Part shown: piece by piece, positions 14,058 through 22,386 of the stretch
How positions within the stretch are numbered: the first letter of the stretch is position 1
Layout: every line of letters starts with the position of its first letter
Source of the DNA: Patescibacteria group bacterium
Lineage (GTDB): Bacteria > Patescibacteriota > Patescibacteriia > UBA2169
Direction: 5' to 3'
DNA length: 26,770 nt
Assembly (NCBI GenBank): GCA_018830465.1
Contig: JAHJSI010000006.1
Location: 1-26,770 of the forward strand
Translations under genes and position numbers: made by a program
Notes under the pieces: model-generated
The model's database searches: none
The model's input: the letters and a program-made list of their open reading frames with translations, nothing else
What the model was told of the DNA's origin: nothing

Positions 14058-15109
14058 AATGTTCTGTCAACCAAAAACAGAATAACGCCAAGCACAGCTG
14101 TCACACCGGCAATAATCCAGAAACGCATAACAATCTTTGGCTCACTCCATCCAATCGCTTCAAAATGATGATGAATCGGGCTTGAGAGGAATACCTTCTT
14201 TTTACGAATCTTTTTAGAGAGCTGCTGAATAATCACAGACAATGACTCAACAACGAACAAAAAACAGACAACAGGCAGAAACAGCGCAGTATTAGTAAGC
14301 ATAACAACAATGCCAAGAGTGACGCCTAACCCCATTGAACCAGTATCACCCATAAAAAATCTAGCTGGATTTATATTAAACCACAAGAAGGCAAGCAAAG
14401 CTCCGACAATCACGCCGCAAAAAGTCGCTAATTCAAGCTTCCCTGAAACAAATGCCATTGTTCCAAACGCAGCAAATGCAGAGACAAGCAATCCTCCTGC
14501 TAATCCATCCAAGCCATCTGATTCATTAACAGAAAAAGCAGTCGCGACAATTATAAAAATAAAAATCGGGATATACCATAACCCAATTTCAAAATTTCCT
14601 ACGAACGGCACATGGAGCAAATCCCAATCTAATTTATAAAAAAACCACCAAGATCCAACAGCAGCAATCGCAGTATAAACAAGAAGCCTGTGCCAAATCC
14701 TCATTCCGCCTTTAAAAATGCCATTTCCGCGTATATTAAGAAAATCATCAGCCAATCCAACCAATGATGACGCGATCAAAGCGCCTAACGGCAGAAGCGT
14801 CTCGCCTCGCGTCAGAAAATTAAAATCAGCAAGACCAGAATCTGGAAAAAATTTATTGATATAAAAAAATACTAAAGCAATAATCAAAATAGTTGCCCAG
14901 ATTAGAATGCCTCCCATTGTCGGGGTTCCTGATTTTTGGGCGTGCAATTTCGCGTAAATAGGCGCTAAAGAATGATCTCGAATCAGCTTTCCAAGCTTAT
15001 ATTTATATAAAAAATGAGTAAGAACCGGAGTAAGCAAAAATGCCGCTATAAAAGAAAGGGCTGTAAGAATAAAAATTTTTATAACTGGAAAAAGCGGCGC
15101 GTAATCCAT
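14054..15109 (-). CDS. mraY: Phospho-N-acetylmuramoyl-pentapeptide transferase
   Basis: A 351-residue polytopic membrane enzyme making lipid I from UDP-MurNAc-peptide and undecaprenyl phosphate. The family's catalytic motifs are all present: GTPTMGG near residue 61, the Asp pair in VGLADDFLN (D121, D122), NESDGLDGLAGG (N195, D198, D201), PARFFMGDTGS (D255) and the HHH triad at 313-315. About ten membrane spans and the normal length support a complete enzyme. It leads the run mraY-murD-ftsW-murG-murC; murE and murF, often adjacent, are not in this window. Confidence 0.96.
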   Translation of the reverse strand: MDYAPLFPVIKIFILTALSFIAAFLLTPVLTHFLYKYKLGKLIRDHSLAPIYAKLHAQKSGTPTMGGILIWATILIIALVFFYINKFFPDSGLADFNFLTRGETLLPLGALIASSLVGLADDFLNIRGNGIFKGGMRIWHRLLVYTAIAAVGSWWFFYKLDWDLLHVPFVGNFEIGLWYIPIFIFIIVATAFSVNESDGLDGLAGGLLVSAFAAFGTMAFVSGKLELATFCGVIVGALLAFLWFNINPARFFMGDTGSMGLGVTLGIVVMLTNTALFLPVVCFLFVVESLSVIIQQLSKKIRKKKVFLSSPIHHHFEAIGWSEPKIVMRFWIIAGVTAVLGVILFLVDRTL

Positions 15110-15112
15110 ATT

Positions 15113-15463
15113 TTATGAAAGTCCTTTAAGAACAGACAATATAAAAGAAGTTAATAAAGTTAATTGCATTAAAAAAGTAAGTCCAACAAAAATTGTCTGC
15201 CAAAGCTTGCTATCTTCCAAAACAATGCGGCTAATAATTAAATTCAAAATTAATATTACTGTTCCAAGGGTTGGAAATAAAAACAAATCAAATTTTGGGC
15301 CAAACCTATCAAGCCCGAAATAAATAGTATAATGAAGAGGCACAAAATCCGCTGATACTTGATATCTCCAAATAGCAAAAAACCACAAAATAAGAACAAT
15401 TAAGATGCTTGAACCGATTAAAATTGGATAATAGCAACTTTCTATTCTTTTTTCTTTAAACAT
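15113..15463 (-). CDS. Small three-span membrane protein, possibly DUF1648-like
   Basis: A 116-residue protein with three hydrophobic spans (near residues 11-33, 58-81 and 90-113). Between the first two is FVPLHYTIYFGLDRFGPKFD, which resembles the DUF1648 pattern of an extracytoplasmic proline, a His and a G-x-D-R-(F/Y)-G turn; this is a tentative resemblance. I chose the ATG at 15461-15463 over a TTG at 15476-15478 five codons upstream; neither has a clear Shine-Dalgarno. It is the first minus-strand gene of the mur block, ending three bases before the mraY ATG, so it is probably co-transcribed. Function unknown; an accessory envelope role is inference from position. Confidence 0.7.
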   Translation of the reverse strand: MFKEKRIESCYYPILIGSSILIVLILWFFAIWRYQVSADFVPLHYTIYFGLDRFGPKFDLFLFPTLGTVILILNLIISRIVLEDSKLWQTIFVGLTFLMQLTLLTSFILSVLKGLS

Positions 15464-15531
15464 AAATGCATCATACAATATTTTTCTATTTTAGTCTACT
15501 AAGATTATGTTATGCACAACCTGCTTTCCTC

Positions 15532-15561
15532 TTGCGTGAATAATATAATTTCTGTTATAAT
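15532..15561 (+). promoter_or_regulatory. Promoter of the type IV pilus operon
   Basis: TTGCGT (15532-15537) and a perfect TATAAT (15556-15561) are separated by 18 bases. Transcription should start about 20-25 bases before the pilB ATG, giving a very short leader with no Shine-Dalgarno. The region is the divergent gap between the minus- and plus-strand halves. Confidence 0.65.
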
Positions 15562-15590
15562 ATATTCATACAAAAACAATATAAAAATAA

Positions 15591-17372
15591 ATGCTTTCAG
15601 ATAAAAAAACAAAACAAGTAATTGAAAAAAATAATCTTCTGGAAACAGAAGAATTAAATAAGTTTGAACAACAATCAGGAGAAAAAAACCAAAGTTTGGA
15701 TGAATTTCTTATCGAAAAAAAGCTTATTACAGAAGAAATTCTATATAATAGCGTAGCAAACTTGCACAACCTCCCATTTGTGAACCTAAAGGATAAAACA
15801 ATTCCTAAAGAGGTTCTTTTTTTAATTCCAGAGCCAATATCCAATTCATACCAAATAATCGCATTTGAAAAAAAACCTGAATATGTTTCTGTTGCTATGA
15901 CAGACCCAGAAGATCTTCAAACAATTGAGTTTATAAAAAGAAAAGTAAATCTGCCGATAAAAGTGCATGTTGCGACTCCTCAAGACATATTAGAAGCGGC
16001 AAAAGCATACCACAAAAGCTTGGAACAGGAGCTTGGAGTAATAAATAAAAAAACAGGAGCTCATATTAGCGCTGAATTGCCAGGGAAAGGAAAACCAGGA
16101 CAAGCGTCAAAAGAGCTACAAGAATCTAGTCTTGAGGATCTTGCTCAAGATATGCCTGTTATACGGGTTGTTGATACGCTTTTAGAATACGCAATCTTTG
16201 AAGGGGCTTCAGATATTCATGTTGAACCTGCGGAAAAATCAGTAATTGTTAGATTCAGGATAGATGGAATTCTGCGTGAAATAATGAATTTGCCTAAAAA
16301 ACTGCAAGATGGGATTTTAGCGCGCGTAAAAATACTTTCTAATTTAAAACTTGATGAACACCGCTTGCCGCAAGATGGAAGATTTAAGATAGAAACAAAG
16401 GACTATAAAATCTCATTTCGTGTATCAATTATTCCAGTATTTGACGGTGAAAAAGTGGTTATGCGCCTGCTTGACGAAGGAAAAAAAATACTTAATTTAG
16501 AAGAGCTTGGGCTTAACAAGCAAGCTTTTGCGATAGTCAAAAAATCCCTCACAAAACCGCATGGAATGGTGCTTGTAACAGGGCCGACTGGAAGCGGCAA
16601 GACAACTACTTTATACACAATGATGAATATTTTAAATACGCCGAAAGTTAATATCGCGACAGTTGAAGATCCTGTTGAATATAGAATGCCGCACATCAAT
16701 CAAAGCCAAGTCAACCCTAAAATTAAATTTACTTTCGCGACAGGATTGCGCGCTCTTCTCAGGCAAGATCCTAATATTATAATGGTTGGTGAAATTAGAG
16801 ACCAAGAAACTGCTTCTATCGCGATTAACGCGGCAATGACAGGGCATCTTGTTCTTTCAACTTTGCATACTAATGATGCTTCAGGAACTTTGCCTCGACT
16901 GCTTGATATGAATGTTGAGCCATTTCTTGTAAGCTCTACTGTTAATGTGATTATAGCCCAAAGACTGATAAGAAAATTGTGCAAGCATTGTAGAACAAGC
17001 TATAAATTAAAAAAAGAAGAGGTCGCGCAGCTGGAAAAAAATCATGGAATAAATATACAAGAATTGACATCCTCCCTTTCAAAGGTAGAAGAGACAAAAG
17101 AAGTGAATAAAGATTTATCCAGTGTATTATTTTTCAAAGGCAAAGGATGCACAAAATGCGGAGCACAAGGATATAAAGGCAGGATCGGGATTTATGAAGT
17201 TCTTGAAATGTCAGAAGAAATAAAGCATTTGGTCGCGTCGCACGCTACTGCTGATGATATTTTAGTAAAAGCGCGGGAACAAGGAATGATGACACTGCTT
17301 GAAGATGGATTCTTAAAAGCAAAATCAGGCATCACAACTATTGAAGAAATATTACGCGTCACGAAAGAATAA
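15591..17372 (+). CDS. pilB: Type IV pilus assembly ATPase PilB (GspE family)
   Basis: A 593-residue hexameric secretion ATPase that powers pilus extension at the cytoplasmic membrane. Residues about 1-145 form an MshEN/GspE N-terminal domain. The core has SDIHVEPAEK near 208, the Walker A GPTGSGKTTT near 330, an Asp-box region EDPVEYRMP near 359, the Walker B MVGEIRDQETA near 398, and a His box LSTLHTNDA near 422. A tetracysteine zinc site is formed by KLCKHC near 462 and GCTKCG near 520, typical of extension ATPases rather than the PilT retraction motor. It is the first gene of the pilus operon, followed by pilC after two bases. Confidence 0.95.
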   Translation: MLSDKKTKQVIEKNNLLETEELNKFEQQSGEKNQSLDEFLIEKKLITEEILYNSVANLHNLPFVNLKDKTIPKEVLFLIPEPISNSYQIIAFEKKPEYVSVAMTDPEDLQTIEFIKRKVNLPIKVHVATPQDILEAAKAYHKSLEQELGVINKKTGAHISAELPGKGKPGQASKELQESSLEDLAQDMPVIRVVDTLLEYAIFEGASDIHVEPAEKSVIVRFRIDGILREIMNLPKKLQDGILARVKILSNLKLDEHRLPQDGRFKIETKDYKISFRVSIIPVFDGEKVVMRLLDEGKKILNLEELGLNKQAFAIVKKSLTKPHGMVLVTGPTGSGKTTTLYTMMNILNTPKVNIATVEDPVEYRMPHINQSQVNPKIKFTFATGLRALLRQDPNIIMVGEIRDQETASIAINAAMTGHLVLSTLHTNDASGTLPRLLDMNVEPFLVSSTVNVIIAQRLIRKLCKHCRTSYKLKKEEVAQLEKNHGINIQELTSSLSKVEETKEVNKDLSSVLFFKGKGCTKCGAQGYKGRIGIYEVLEMSEEIKHLVASHATADDILVKAREQGMMTLLEDGFLKAKSGITTIEEILRVTKE

Positions 17373-17374
17373 TT

Positions 17375-18562
17375 ATGCCTTTAGAAGAAACAAAACAAAA
17401 CACAAGCCAAGCCAAGCAAACGCAAAAAAGCACAGAGTCAAATCCCGCATTTGATGCTTTGGAAAAAAAATTTTTATATCCAGAAGGAATAAACCAAAAA
17501 TTCGATCTTTTAGTGGATCATATTCGTTCGGTGCCTAATGAAGAAAAAATCTTTTTTACTCAAAATTTAAGCGTAATGCTTAAAAGCGGACTATCTGCTT
17601 CTCGCGCATTTAGAACTTTAACCTTGCAGGCAAACAATCCAAAATTTAAAAGAGCGCTTATACAAATTACGCGCAGCGTGGAAAAAGGAAAACAAATTTC
17701 TGAATCAATGAAGTTGTTTCCAAAAATATTTTCAAGCATTTTTATAAGCATGATTGAAGCAGGAGAAATATCAGGACAGCTTGAAAACGTTCTTAAGGAG
17801 CTTACAGAGCAGCTTAAGCGCTCTTATGAATTAAAAAACAAAATCAAGGGCGCTCTAATGTATCCAATGGCAATACTTATCGCAATGACAGTAATTGGCA
17901 CAGGCATGATAGTGTTCGTGATACCAAAGCTTACTTCTATTTTCTCGGAAATGGATGCTGAGCTGCCTCTTCCCACAAAAATACTAATTTCAGTCAGCAC
18001 AACGGTTAATTCTTATATTTTTATTTTTGCCCCGGCTGTTATTGTCTTAATAGGGCTTTTAATTTATTTAACAAGAAAAGGTTTGGGCCAAAAAATCTGG
18101 CATAAGATAATACTTTCCTTTCCTGTTATTAACAAAATATCAGTAAAAATCAATTTAGCAAAAATTTCGCGCACATTAAGCTCTTTGCTCGCGACAGACA
18201 TGCCTATTGTAAAATCATTAGAACTTACTTCAAACGTTGTCAAAAACGCGTACTACAGGGACTCGCTCATAATAATGTCAAAACAAGTTGAGCAAGGAGT
18301 TACAATATCCAGCCAAATGCCTCAATTCGGAAAAATATATCCCCCGGTCGTCCAGCAGATGATTCAGGTTGGAGAAGAAACCGGAGAAATTTCAAATATT
18401 TTAAACCAGCTTGCTGAATTTTATGAAGAAGATGTAAGCACTACAATGGAATCTTTGCCGTCCTTAATTGAGCCAATTTTAATAGTTATTCTAGGAAGCG
18501 CTGTTGGAGGAATGGCTATTGCGGTTATTATGCCAATGTTCTCTTTATCAAGCGCTATCTAA
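17375..18562 (+). CDS. pilC: Type IV pilus inner-membrane platform protein PilC (GspF family)
   Basis: A 395-residue platform protein with two GspF domains (about residues 58-185 and 260-388). Family marks are FFTQNLSVMLKSGLSASRAF near 60-79, MIEAGEISGQLENVL near 126-140, and the repeated form MIQVGEETGEISNIL near 329-343. Three membrane spans are visible near 162-184, 213-233 and 365-388. The first 50 residues are hydrophilic and poorly conserved. PilC couples the PilB motor to pilin insertion. Neighbours pilB and the pseudopilins confirm the role. Confidence 0.94.
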   Translation: MPLEETKQNTSQAKQTQKSTESNPAFDALEKKFLYPEGINQKFDLLVDHIRSVPNEEKIFFTQNLSVMLKSGLSASRAFRTLTLQANNPKFKRALIQITRSVEKGKQISESMKLFPKIFSSIFISMIEAGEISGQLENVLKELTEQLKRSYELKNKIKGALMYPMAILIAMTVIGTGMIVFVIPKLTSIFSEMDAELPLPTKILISVSTTVNSYIFIFAPAVIVLIGLLIYLTRKGLGQKIWHKIILSFPVINKISVKINLAKISRTLSSLLATDMPIVKSLELTSNVVKNAYYRDSLIIMSKQVEQGVTISSQMPQFGKIYPPVVQQMIQVGEETGEISNILNQLAEFYEEDVSTTMESLPSLIEPILIVILGSAVGGMAIAVIMPMFSLSSAI

Positions 18563-18564
18563 AT

Positions 18565-19017
18565 GTGAAAAAATCCATAAACAAATTAAAAGGAGTGACC
18601 TTGATTGAACTTATGGTTGTAATAGCTGTTATGACAACAATATTAGGCATTAGCGTAGTGTTTATAAGACAATACCAGTCAAATGTGCGGCTTTTTACAT
18701 GCTCGCGCGAATTAAAAAGTAATATTAATAAAGCAAGAGAGCGAACAATTTCAGAACAAAAAATTTATGGAATCCGTTTTTTTGAACCTGAAAACAGATA
18801 TGAATTCATATTAGCGGAATCGCCTGATAATCCATTAGAATCCTACTTGCTTGATGAGCAAATTCTGTTTTCACAAATATCGCCATTTACAGACAATATA
18901 TTAAAGTTCAACAAAGCAGGAGCAGTAAATGAATCAGGAATTATTATTTTAGAAAACATCAAACAGGACCAAAAAACTATTACAATAAATCCTTCCGGAT
19001 ATGTTTATGCAGAATAA
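18565..19017 (+). CDS. Minor pseudopilin, GspH/FimU-like
   Basis: A 150-residue prepilin-like protein. The short basic leader ends KLKG, followed by VTLIELMVVIAVMTTILGI: cleavage is expected after G10, Glu is at mature position +5, and +1 is Val rather than the usual Phe or Met. The rest is a small globular domain with the SRELKSNINKARERTISEQK helix seen in GspH/FimT proteins. The start is GTG at 18565, three bases after the pilC stop. It is first of four pseudopilins in H-I-J-K order, suggesting the base of the tip complex that primes pilus assembly. PilD-type peptidase is not in this window. Confidence 0.85.
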   Translation: MKKSINKLKGVTLIELMVVIAVMTTILGISVVFIRQYQSNVRLFTCSRELKSNINKARERTISEQKIYGIRFFEPENRYEFILAESPDNPLESYLLDEQILFSQISPFTDNILKFNKAGAVNESGIIILENIKQDQKTITINPSGYVYAE

Positions 19018-19438
19018 AATACTAAAAAACAATCAAGGCATGAGCTTAATTGAAGTTGTTATAAGCATTACAGTGCTTATTATTGGCATTATTGGACTTT
19101 TACAGGCATTTCCAAAAGGCATAAGCGTACAGCATTCTATTGAGCTTGAGACAATCGCAAACCATCTTGCGCAAGAGAAAATTGAAAATATTTCCGCGCT
19201 CGCGTATGAAGATATTACAGCGGGAACAATTGAAAACCAAGTTCCCATGGGAGCAGATCCTTCAAGCGAATTTTATAAATTCAAAAGAACAACTATTGTT
19301 GAATTAGTTGACCAGAATTTAGCGCAAAGCGCGCAGGATATTGGCCTCAAAAAAATTACTATCACTGTTGAATGGCCTAAACCTTTGAGCGATGAAGCAG
19401 ATTTTGCGTCAATAATAACTTTAGTAAGCGAAAGATAA
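19001..19438 (+). CDS. Minor pseudopilin, GspI/PilV-like
   Basis: A 145-residue prepilin-like protein with leader ending NNQG and mature start MSLIEVVISITVLIIGIIGLL, with Met at +1 and Glu at +5. The EVVISI form and following LLQAFPKGI with an AQEKIE helix are typical of the GspI/PilV group. It overlaps the preceding pseudopilin by 17 bases and ends one base before the next gene. A second in-frame ATG two codons downstream (19007) could also be the start. It probably joins the initiation complex at the pilus tip. Confidence 0.85.
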   Translation: MFMQNKILKNNQGMSLIEVVISITVLIIGIIGLLQAFPKGISVQHSIELETIANHLAQEKIENISALAYEDITAGTIENQVPMGADPSSEFYKFKRTTIVELVDQNLAQSAQDIGLKKITITVEWPKPLSDEADFASIITLVSER

Positions 19439-19439
19439 T

Positions 19440-19994
19440 ATGAAAAAAGGATTCACGCTTTTTGAAGCGCTTATAGCAATTACAATAGGAGTAACTCTTC
19501 TTGCTCTTTTGCTTTCTATTTATTCGCTTTCTTTGCGCTCTCTTGGGGACGGCCAAAAAAGAGCGGAATTAACGCAGGACTCGCGCATTACCATAGAGCG
19601 CATTACCAGGGACATAAGAGAAACTAGGCATATCGCGACAATATTGCCAGAAGACAAAGATGATCCAGAAAATCCCCCTCCAAACGAGATTGAGCTACAG
19701 GACGGACATACAGATACTCTGCAATATATAAGATATTATTTATCTGATACAAATCTAAGAAGGCAAATAAGGCAATATTATTTTGAGACAGCGCCGGAAA
19801 TCTTAGTACCGTATGACGCTGAAGACGACTTTGGCAATCCGCCAGAACTTAACATTATGTCTGACCACTTAGCTGGTAAATTTATTGAAGATATTGATTA
19901 TTTTGGATCAAATCCAATATATATTGAGCTTATACTTGAAACAGGATTAATAACTCACACGACAAGAACTAATGTTTATGGAAGAAATCTATAA
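19440..19994 (+). CDS. Minor pseudopilin, GspJ/PilW-like
   Basis: A 184-residue prepilin-like protein with a very short leader (MKKG) before FTLFEALIAITIGVTLLALL; Phe at +1 and Glu at +5 are canonical. DSRITIERITRDIRETRHI near residues 47-65 is the amphipathic segment typical of GspJ/PilW, and the C-terminal part is a beta-rich globular domain. It starts right after the previous stop (TAATATG) and overlaps the following gene by 23 bases. It is expected at the tip complex between the GspI- and GspK-like proteins. Confidence 0.86.
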   Translation: MKKGFTLFEALIAITIGVTLLALLLSIYSLSLRSLGDGQKRAELTQDSRITIERITRDIRETRHIATILPEDKDDPENPPPNEIELQDGHTDTLQYIRYYLSDTNLRRQIRQYYFETAPEILVPYDAEDDFGNPPELNIMSDHLAGKFIEDIDYFGSNPIYIELILETGLITHTTRTNVYGRNL

Positions 19995-21219
19995 AACAAA
20001 CAAACACAAGGCATGCCCGCTGGAGAGGCGGGGCTTCTTGCTTATAGCATCTCTTTTTATTCTAACAACAATGATTATAATTGTGAGCTTTTACTTATCT
20101 AGCATAAACCAGGAAATCAAAATCGCGCAAATTGTTGATACAGCGCCTAAAGCGTATTATCTGGCAGAAGCTGGGATTCAGGAAGCATTCTGGAAACTGC
20201 AGAATGACGCGGCTTTTAAGGATAATTTTGAAACAAACAAAAACTGGACAGCAACATTCACAAGAAGTGATGTTTTAATTCCTGGGGGATCATATACTGT
20301 GACAATAGCCAACACAAATCTCGCGCAAGCAACTATTACAGCAACAAGCACTATATCTATAAGAGATACTGAATCGCAAAGAGTTGTTCAGGCAGGAGTA
20401 TTTAAAGCCCTTAATGACAGTCCGATAAATGGCATCACTATGTTTGGAAACGGAGAAATCTACAGTATTGGAAGCAATGTTAATATAGTTGGCGGAGATT
20501 TATTCGCGAACGAAGATATTGATCTTAATTTCTTCAGCTCATGGTCAACTGATTCAGATGCTAAATCAGTGCAAGATGTTGATGTCAGCATCTCCTCATC
20601 ACTTACTGCGGCGAATATTTATGACCAAACCAACCCCCCTATTCCCGAGGAAATCATTACTCCATGGATTGATTTTGATTCAGAAGACGCTTCCTCTTTA
20701 AAATCACAAGCTGACCAAGTTTATACAAGCCAGGCATTTAAGGATTTGCTTAGAGATTTTCCTATAACAGAGCTGGATGGGATTATTTATGTAACAGGAA
20801 ATGTTGATATTAAAAAAGGTCATACAGTGACTATTAATGGAATGCTTGTTGCTGATGGCTCAATAAGCACTGCAAATGGATTTAGTTTTGAAAAGACAGA
20901 AGCATCTTTAACTATTAACAAAATTGGAAATGAACCATCTGGAATCATCAGCAAAAAAAATATCAACATTGGAGGATTCAGCGCGAACCTTGATGTTGAA
21001 GGATTAATTTACGCTGGAGGGCGGATGCGGATCCAAGATGGAATATGGGAGAGTGTTGATGTTACAATAGAGGGAGGAATAATCGCGCAGGATATTGATA
21101 TACTCGTATCTTGGGAGCCAATTACAGTTATTCATAATCAAGTATATATAAACGAAGCGCTCGGCACTCCCCTATTCTCGCAAGTATTATTTATTAATCA
21201 TTGGGAAGAAGAATATTAA
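19972..21219 (+). CDS. Large PilX/GspK-like pseudopilin with repetitive beta-rich domain
   Basis: A 415-residue protein. The leader ends LERRG, followed by FLLIASLFILTTMIIIVSFYL. Mature position +5 is Ala rather than Glu, the hallmark of the GspK/PilX-type tip subunit. KAYYLAEAGIQEAFWKL near residues 61-77 is the PilX N-terminal signature. Residues about 155-400 are rich in short Gly/Asn/Val strands (GNGEIYSIGSNVNIVGGDLF; GIIYVTGNVDIKKG), suggesting a stacked-beta or bactofilin-like domain, perhaps an adhesive tip. The first ATG lies inside the preceding gene; an ATG two codons later is possible. A GC-rich imperfect palindrome (about 20008-20038) encodes CPLERRG, right at the cleavage site. 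Confidence 0.82.
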   Translation: MFMEEIYKTNKHKACPLERRGFLLIASLFILTTMIIIVSFYLSSINQEIKIAQIVDTAPKAYYLAEAGIQEAFWKLQNDAAFKDNFETNKNWTATFTRSDVLIPGGSYTVTIANTNLAQATITATSTISIRDTESQRVVQAGVFKALNDSPINGITMFGNGEIYSIGSNVNIVGGDLFANEDIDLNFFSSWSTDSDAKSVQDVDVSISSSLTAANIYDQTNPPIPEEIITPWIDFDSEDASSLKSQADQVYTSQAFKDLLRDFPITELDGIIYVTGNVDIKKGHTVTINGMLVADGSISTANGFSFEKTEASLTINKIGNEPSGIISKKNINIGGFSANLDVEGLIYAGGRMRIQDGIWESVDVTIEGGIIAQDIDILVSWEPITVIHNQVYINEALGTPLFSQVLFINHWEEEY

Positions 21220-22307
21220 TGCCTATTTTAACTAACAAATTTGACGCGTTTGGCCTTGATATAGGAGACAGGTCCATAAAAGCAGCTCATATTACAAAAA
21301 ACAGCGCTAACTTTTGTTTAAAATCTTTTGGCGCGACTATTGTTCCTGCAGATGTATTGAATAAAGGCGTAATTTCTAATACAAAAGAGCTTAGCAATAT
21401 TATAAACAACCTTCTTAAATCATGCCTGCCTAAGCCAATTCAGACTAAATATGTGCACGCGTGTCTTCCTGAAACACATACATTCATTAAAATGCTCACA
21501 ATTAAAAAAATAGACGAAAAAGAGATTGCAGCGCATATCAGAGATATTCTTCCAAATCATATTCCTTTAGCAACAGATGAAAGTTATATTGATTGGCAGA
21601 TTATTGAATCAGGCACCCCCCCTCAATCCCCCCCTTACCAAGGGGGGGAAGCAGAGGGGGTATTAAATGTGCTTGTTGGCGCAGTTCCCAAAGCAATAGC
21701 TGACGGATATACTGAGATGCTTCTTAACGCCAATTTAATACCTGTTTCTTTGCAAATAGAAGCAGAAGCCATTTTAAGAGCGCTAAAGCCCGAAAATAAC
21801 GGCAAAACAGATACAGAGTGTTTCGCTATTGTTGATATTGGAGCCACGCGCTCAAGCTTTATACTTGTAGATAAAGGAACTATTCAATTTGCCGTAAGCT
21901 TGCCTACAGCAGGAGCAGAGATTACGCAAATTATCGCGCAAAAATTAAACATAAGCATACAAGAGGCGGAAAAAGCAAAAAAAATGTTTGGCTTGGACAA
22001 AAAAAAATGCGATGGATCTGTTGCTTCAATTCTTGACCAGGAAATTTCTGAACTTGCGCAGAACATACAAAAAAACAGCAACTTTTATATTGAGCACTTC
22101 AAAGACGCTAAGCCAATATCATATATTATTTTATGCGGAGGAGGAGCTAATCTTATTAATCTTAAAGAATCATTAAAACAAAAACTTCCAAATTTAACCA
22201 TACAATTCGGATATCCTATTATTAACTTTGAGAAAACAACAGAAGAAATGCAGGATTACTCATTATCATTTACAACAGCAATTGGCCTTGGCTTAACTAA
22301 TGTATGA
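21219..22307 (+). CDS. pilM: Type IV pilus assembly protein PilM (actin-like ATPase)
   Basis: A 362-residue actin-fold protein that binds PilN's N-terminus on the cytoplasmic face. FGLDIGDRSIKAAHI near residues 11-25 is the phosphate-1 loop, CFAIVDIGATRSSFILV near 201-217 is phosphate-2, and SYIILCGGGANLINLKESL near 301-319 is the adenosine loop. The ATG at 21219 overlaps the preceding TAA by one base (TAATG); an upstream TTG would overlap further. Residues about 132-147 (GTPPQSPPYQGGEAEG) are foreign to PilM and encoded by a C/G-run palindrome inserted in frame between the ESYIDWQIIE strand and VLVGAVPK. The frame is intact, so the gene is probably functional. Confidence 0.93.
   Translation: MPILTNKFDAFGLDIGDRSIKAAHITKNSANFCLKSFGATIVPADVLNKGVISNTKELSNIINNLLKSCLPKPIQTKYVHACLPETHTFIKMLTIKKIDEKEIAAHIRDILPNHIPLATDESYIDWQIIESGTPPQSPPYQGGEAEGVLNVLVGAVPKAIADGYTEMLLNANLIPVSLQIEAEAILRALKPENNGKTDTECFAIVDIGATRSSFILVDKGTIQFAVSLPTAGAEITQIIAQKLNISIQEAEKAKKMFGLDKKKCDGSVASILDQEISELAQNIQKNSNFYIEHFKDAKPISYIILCGGGANLINLKESLKQKLPNLTIQFGYPIINFEKTTEEMQDYSLSFTTAIGLGLTNV
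21616..21661. repeat. C/G-run palindromic element inside pilM
   Basis: A perfect inner hairpin CCCCCCCTT-ACC-AAGGGGGGG (21628-21648) is nested inside an outer pair CCCCCTC (21618-21624) / GAGGGGG (21654-21660). It stands out strongly from the AT-rich gene around it. It keeps pilM in frame and encodes TPPQSPPYQGGEAEGV. I recall this peptide and element type from other bacterial genomes, unchecked. Confidence 0.85.
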
Positions 22308-22311
22308 TATT

Positions 22312-22386
22312 AGTAAATATAATCTCAATCGTTCGACAATAGAAATGCAAGCATTTCCATTGTTCTCACTCATATCGATTATGAAA
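22312..22386 (+). repeat. 75-bp element before pilN (copy 1 of 2)
   Basis: It matches 23480-23554 at 68 of 75 positions; all seven differences are transitions. It contains the stem CAATAGAAATG / CATTTCCATTG (22337-22347 and 22352-22362) with loop CAAG and one A-C mismatch, extended by an A-T pair (22336/22363). The element ends in ATTATGAAA, which supplies the likely pilN start. Confidence 0.88.

Noticed and set aside
21600..21665. Possible frameshift or sequencing error in pilM at the C and G runs
   Set aside because: The frame is open through the element and conserved PilM motifs continue in the same frame on both sides, so the run lengths are consistent with an in-frame insertion.
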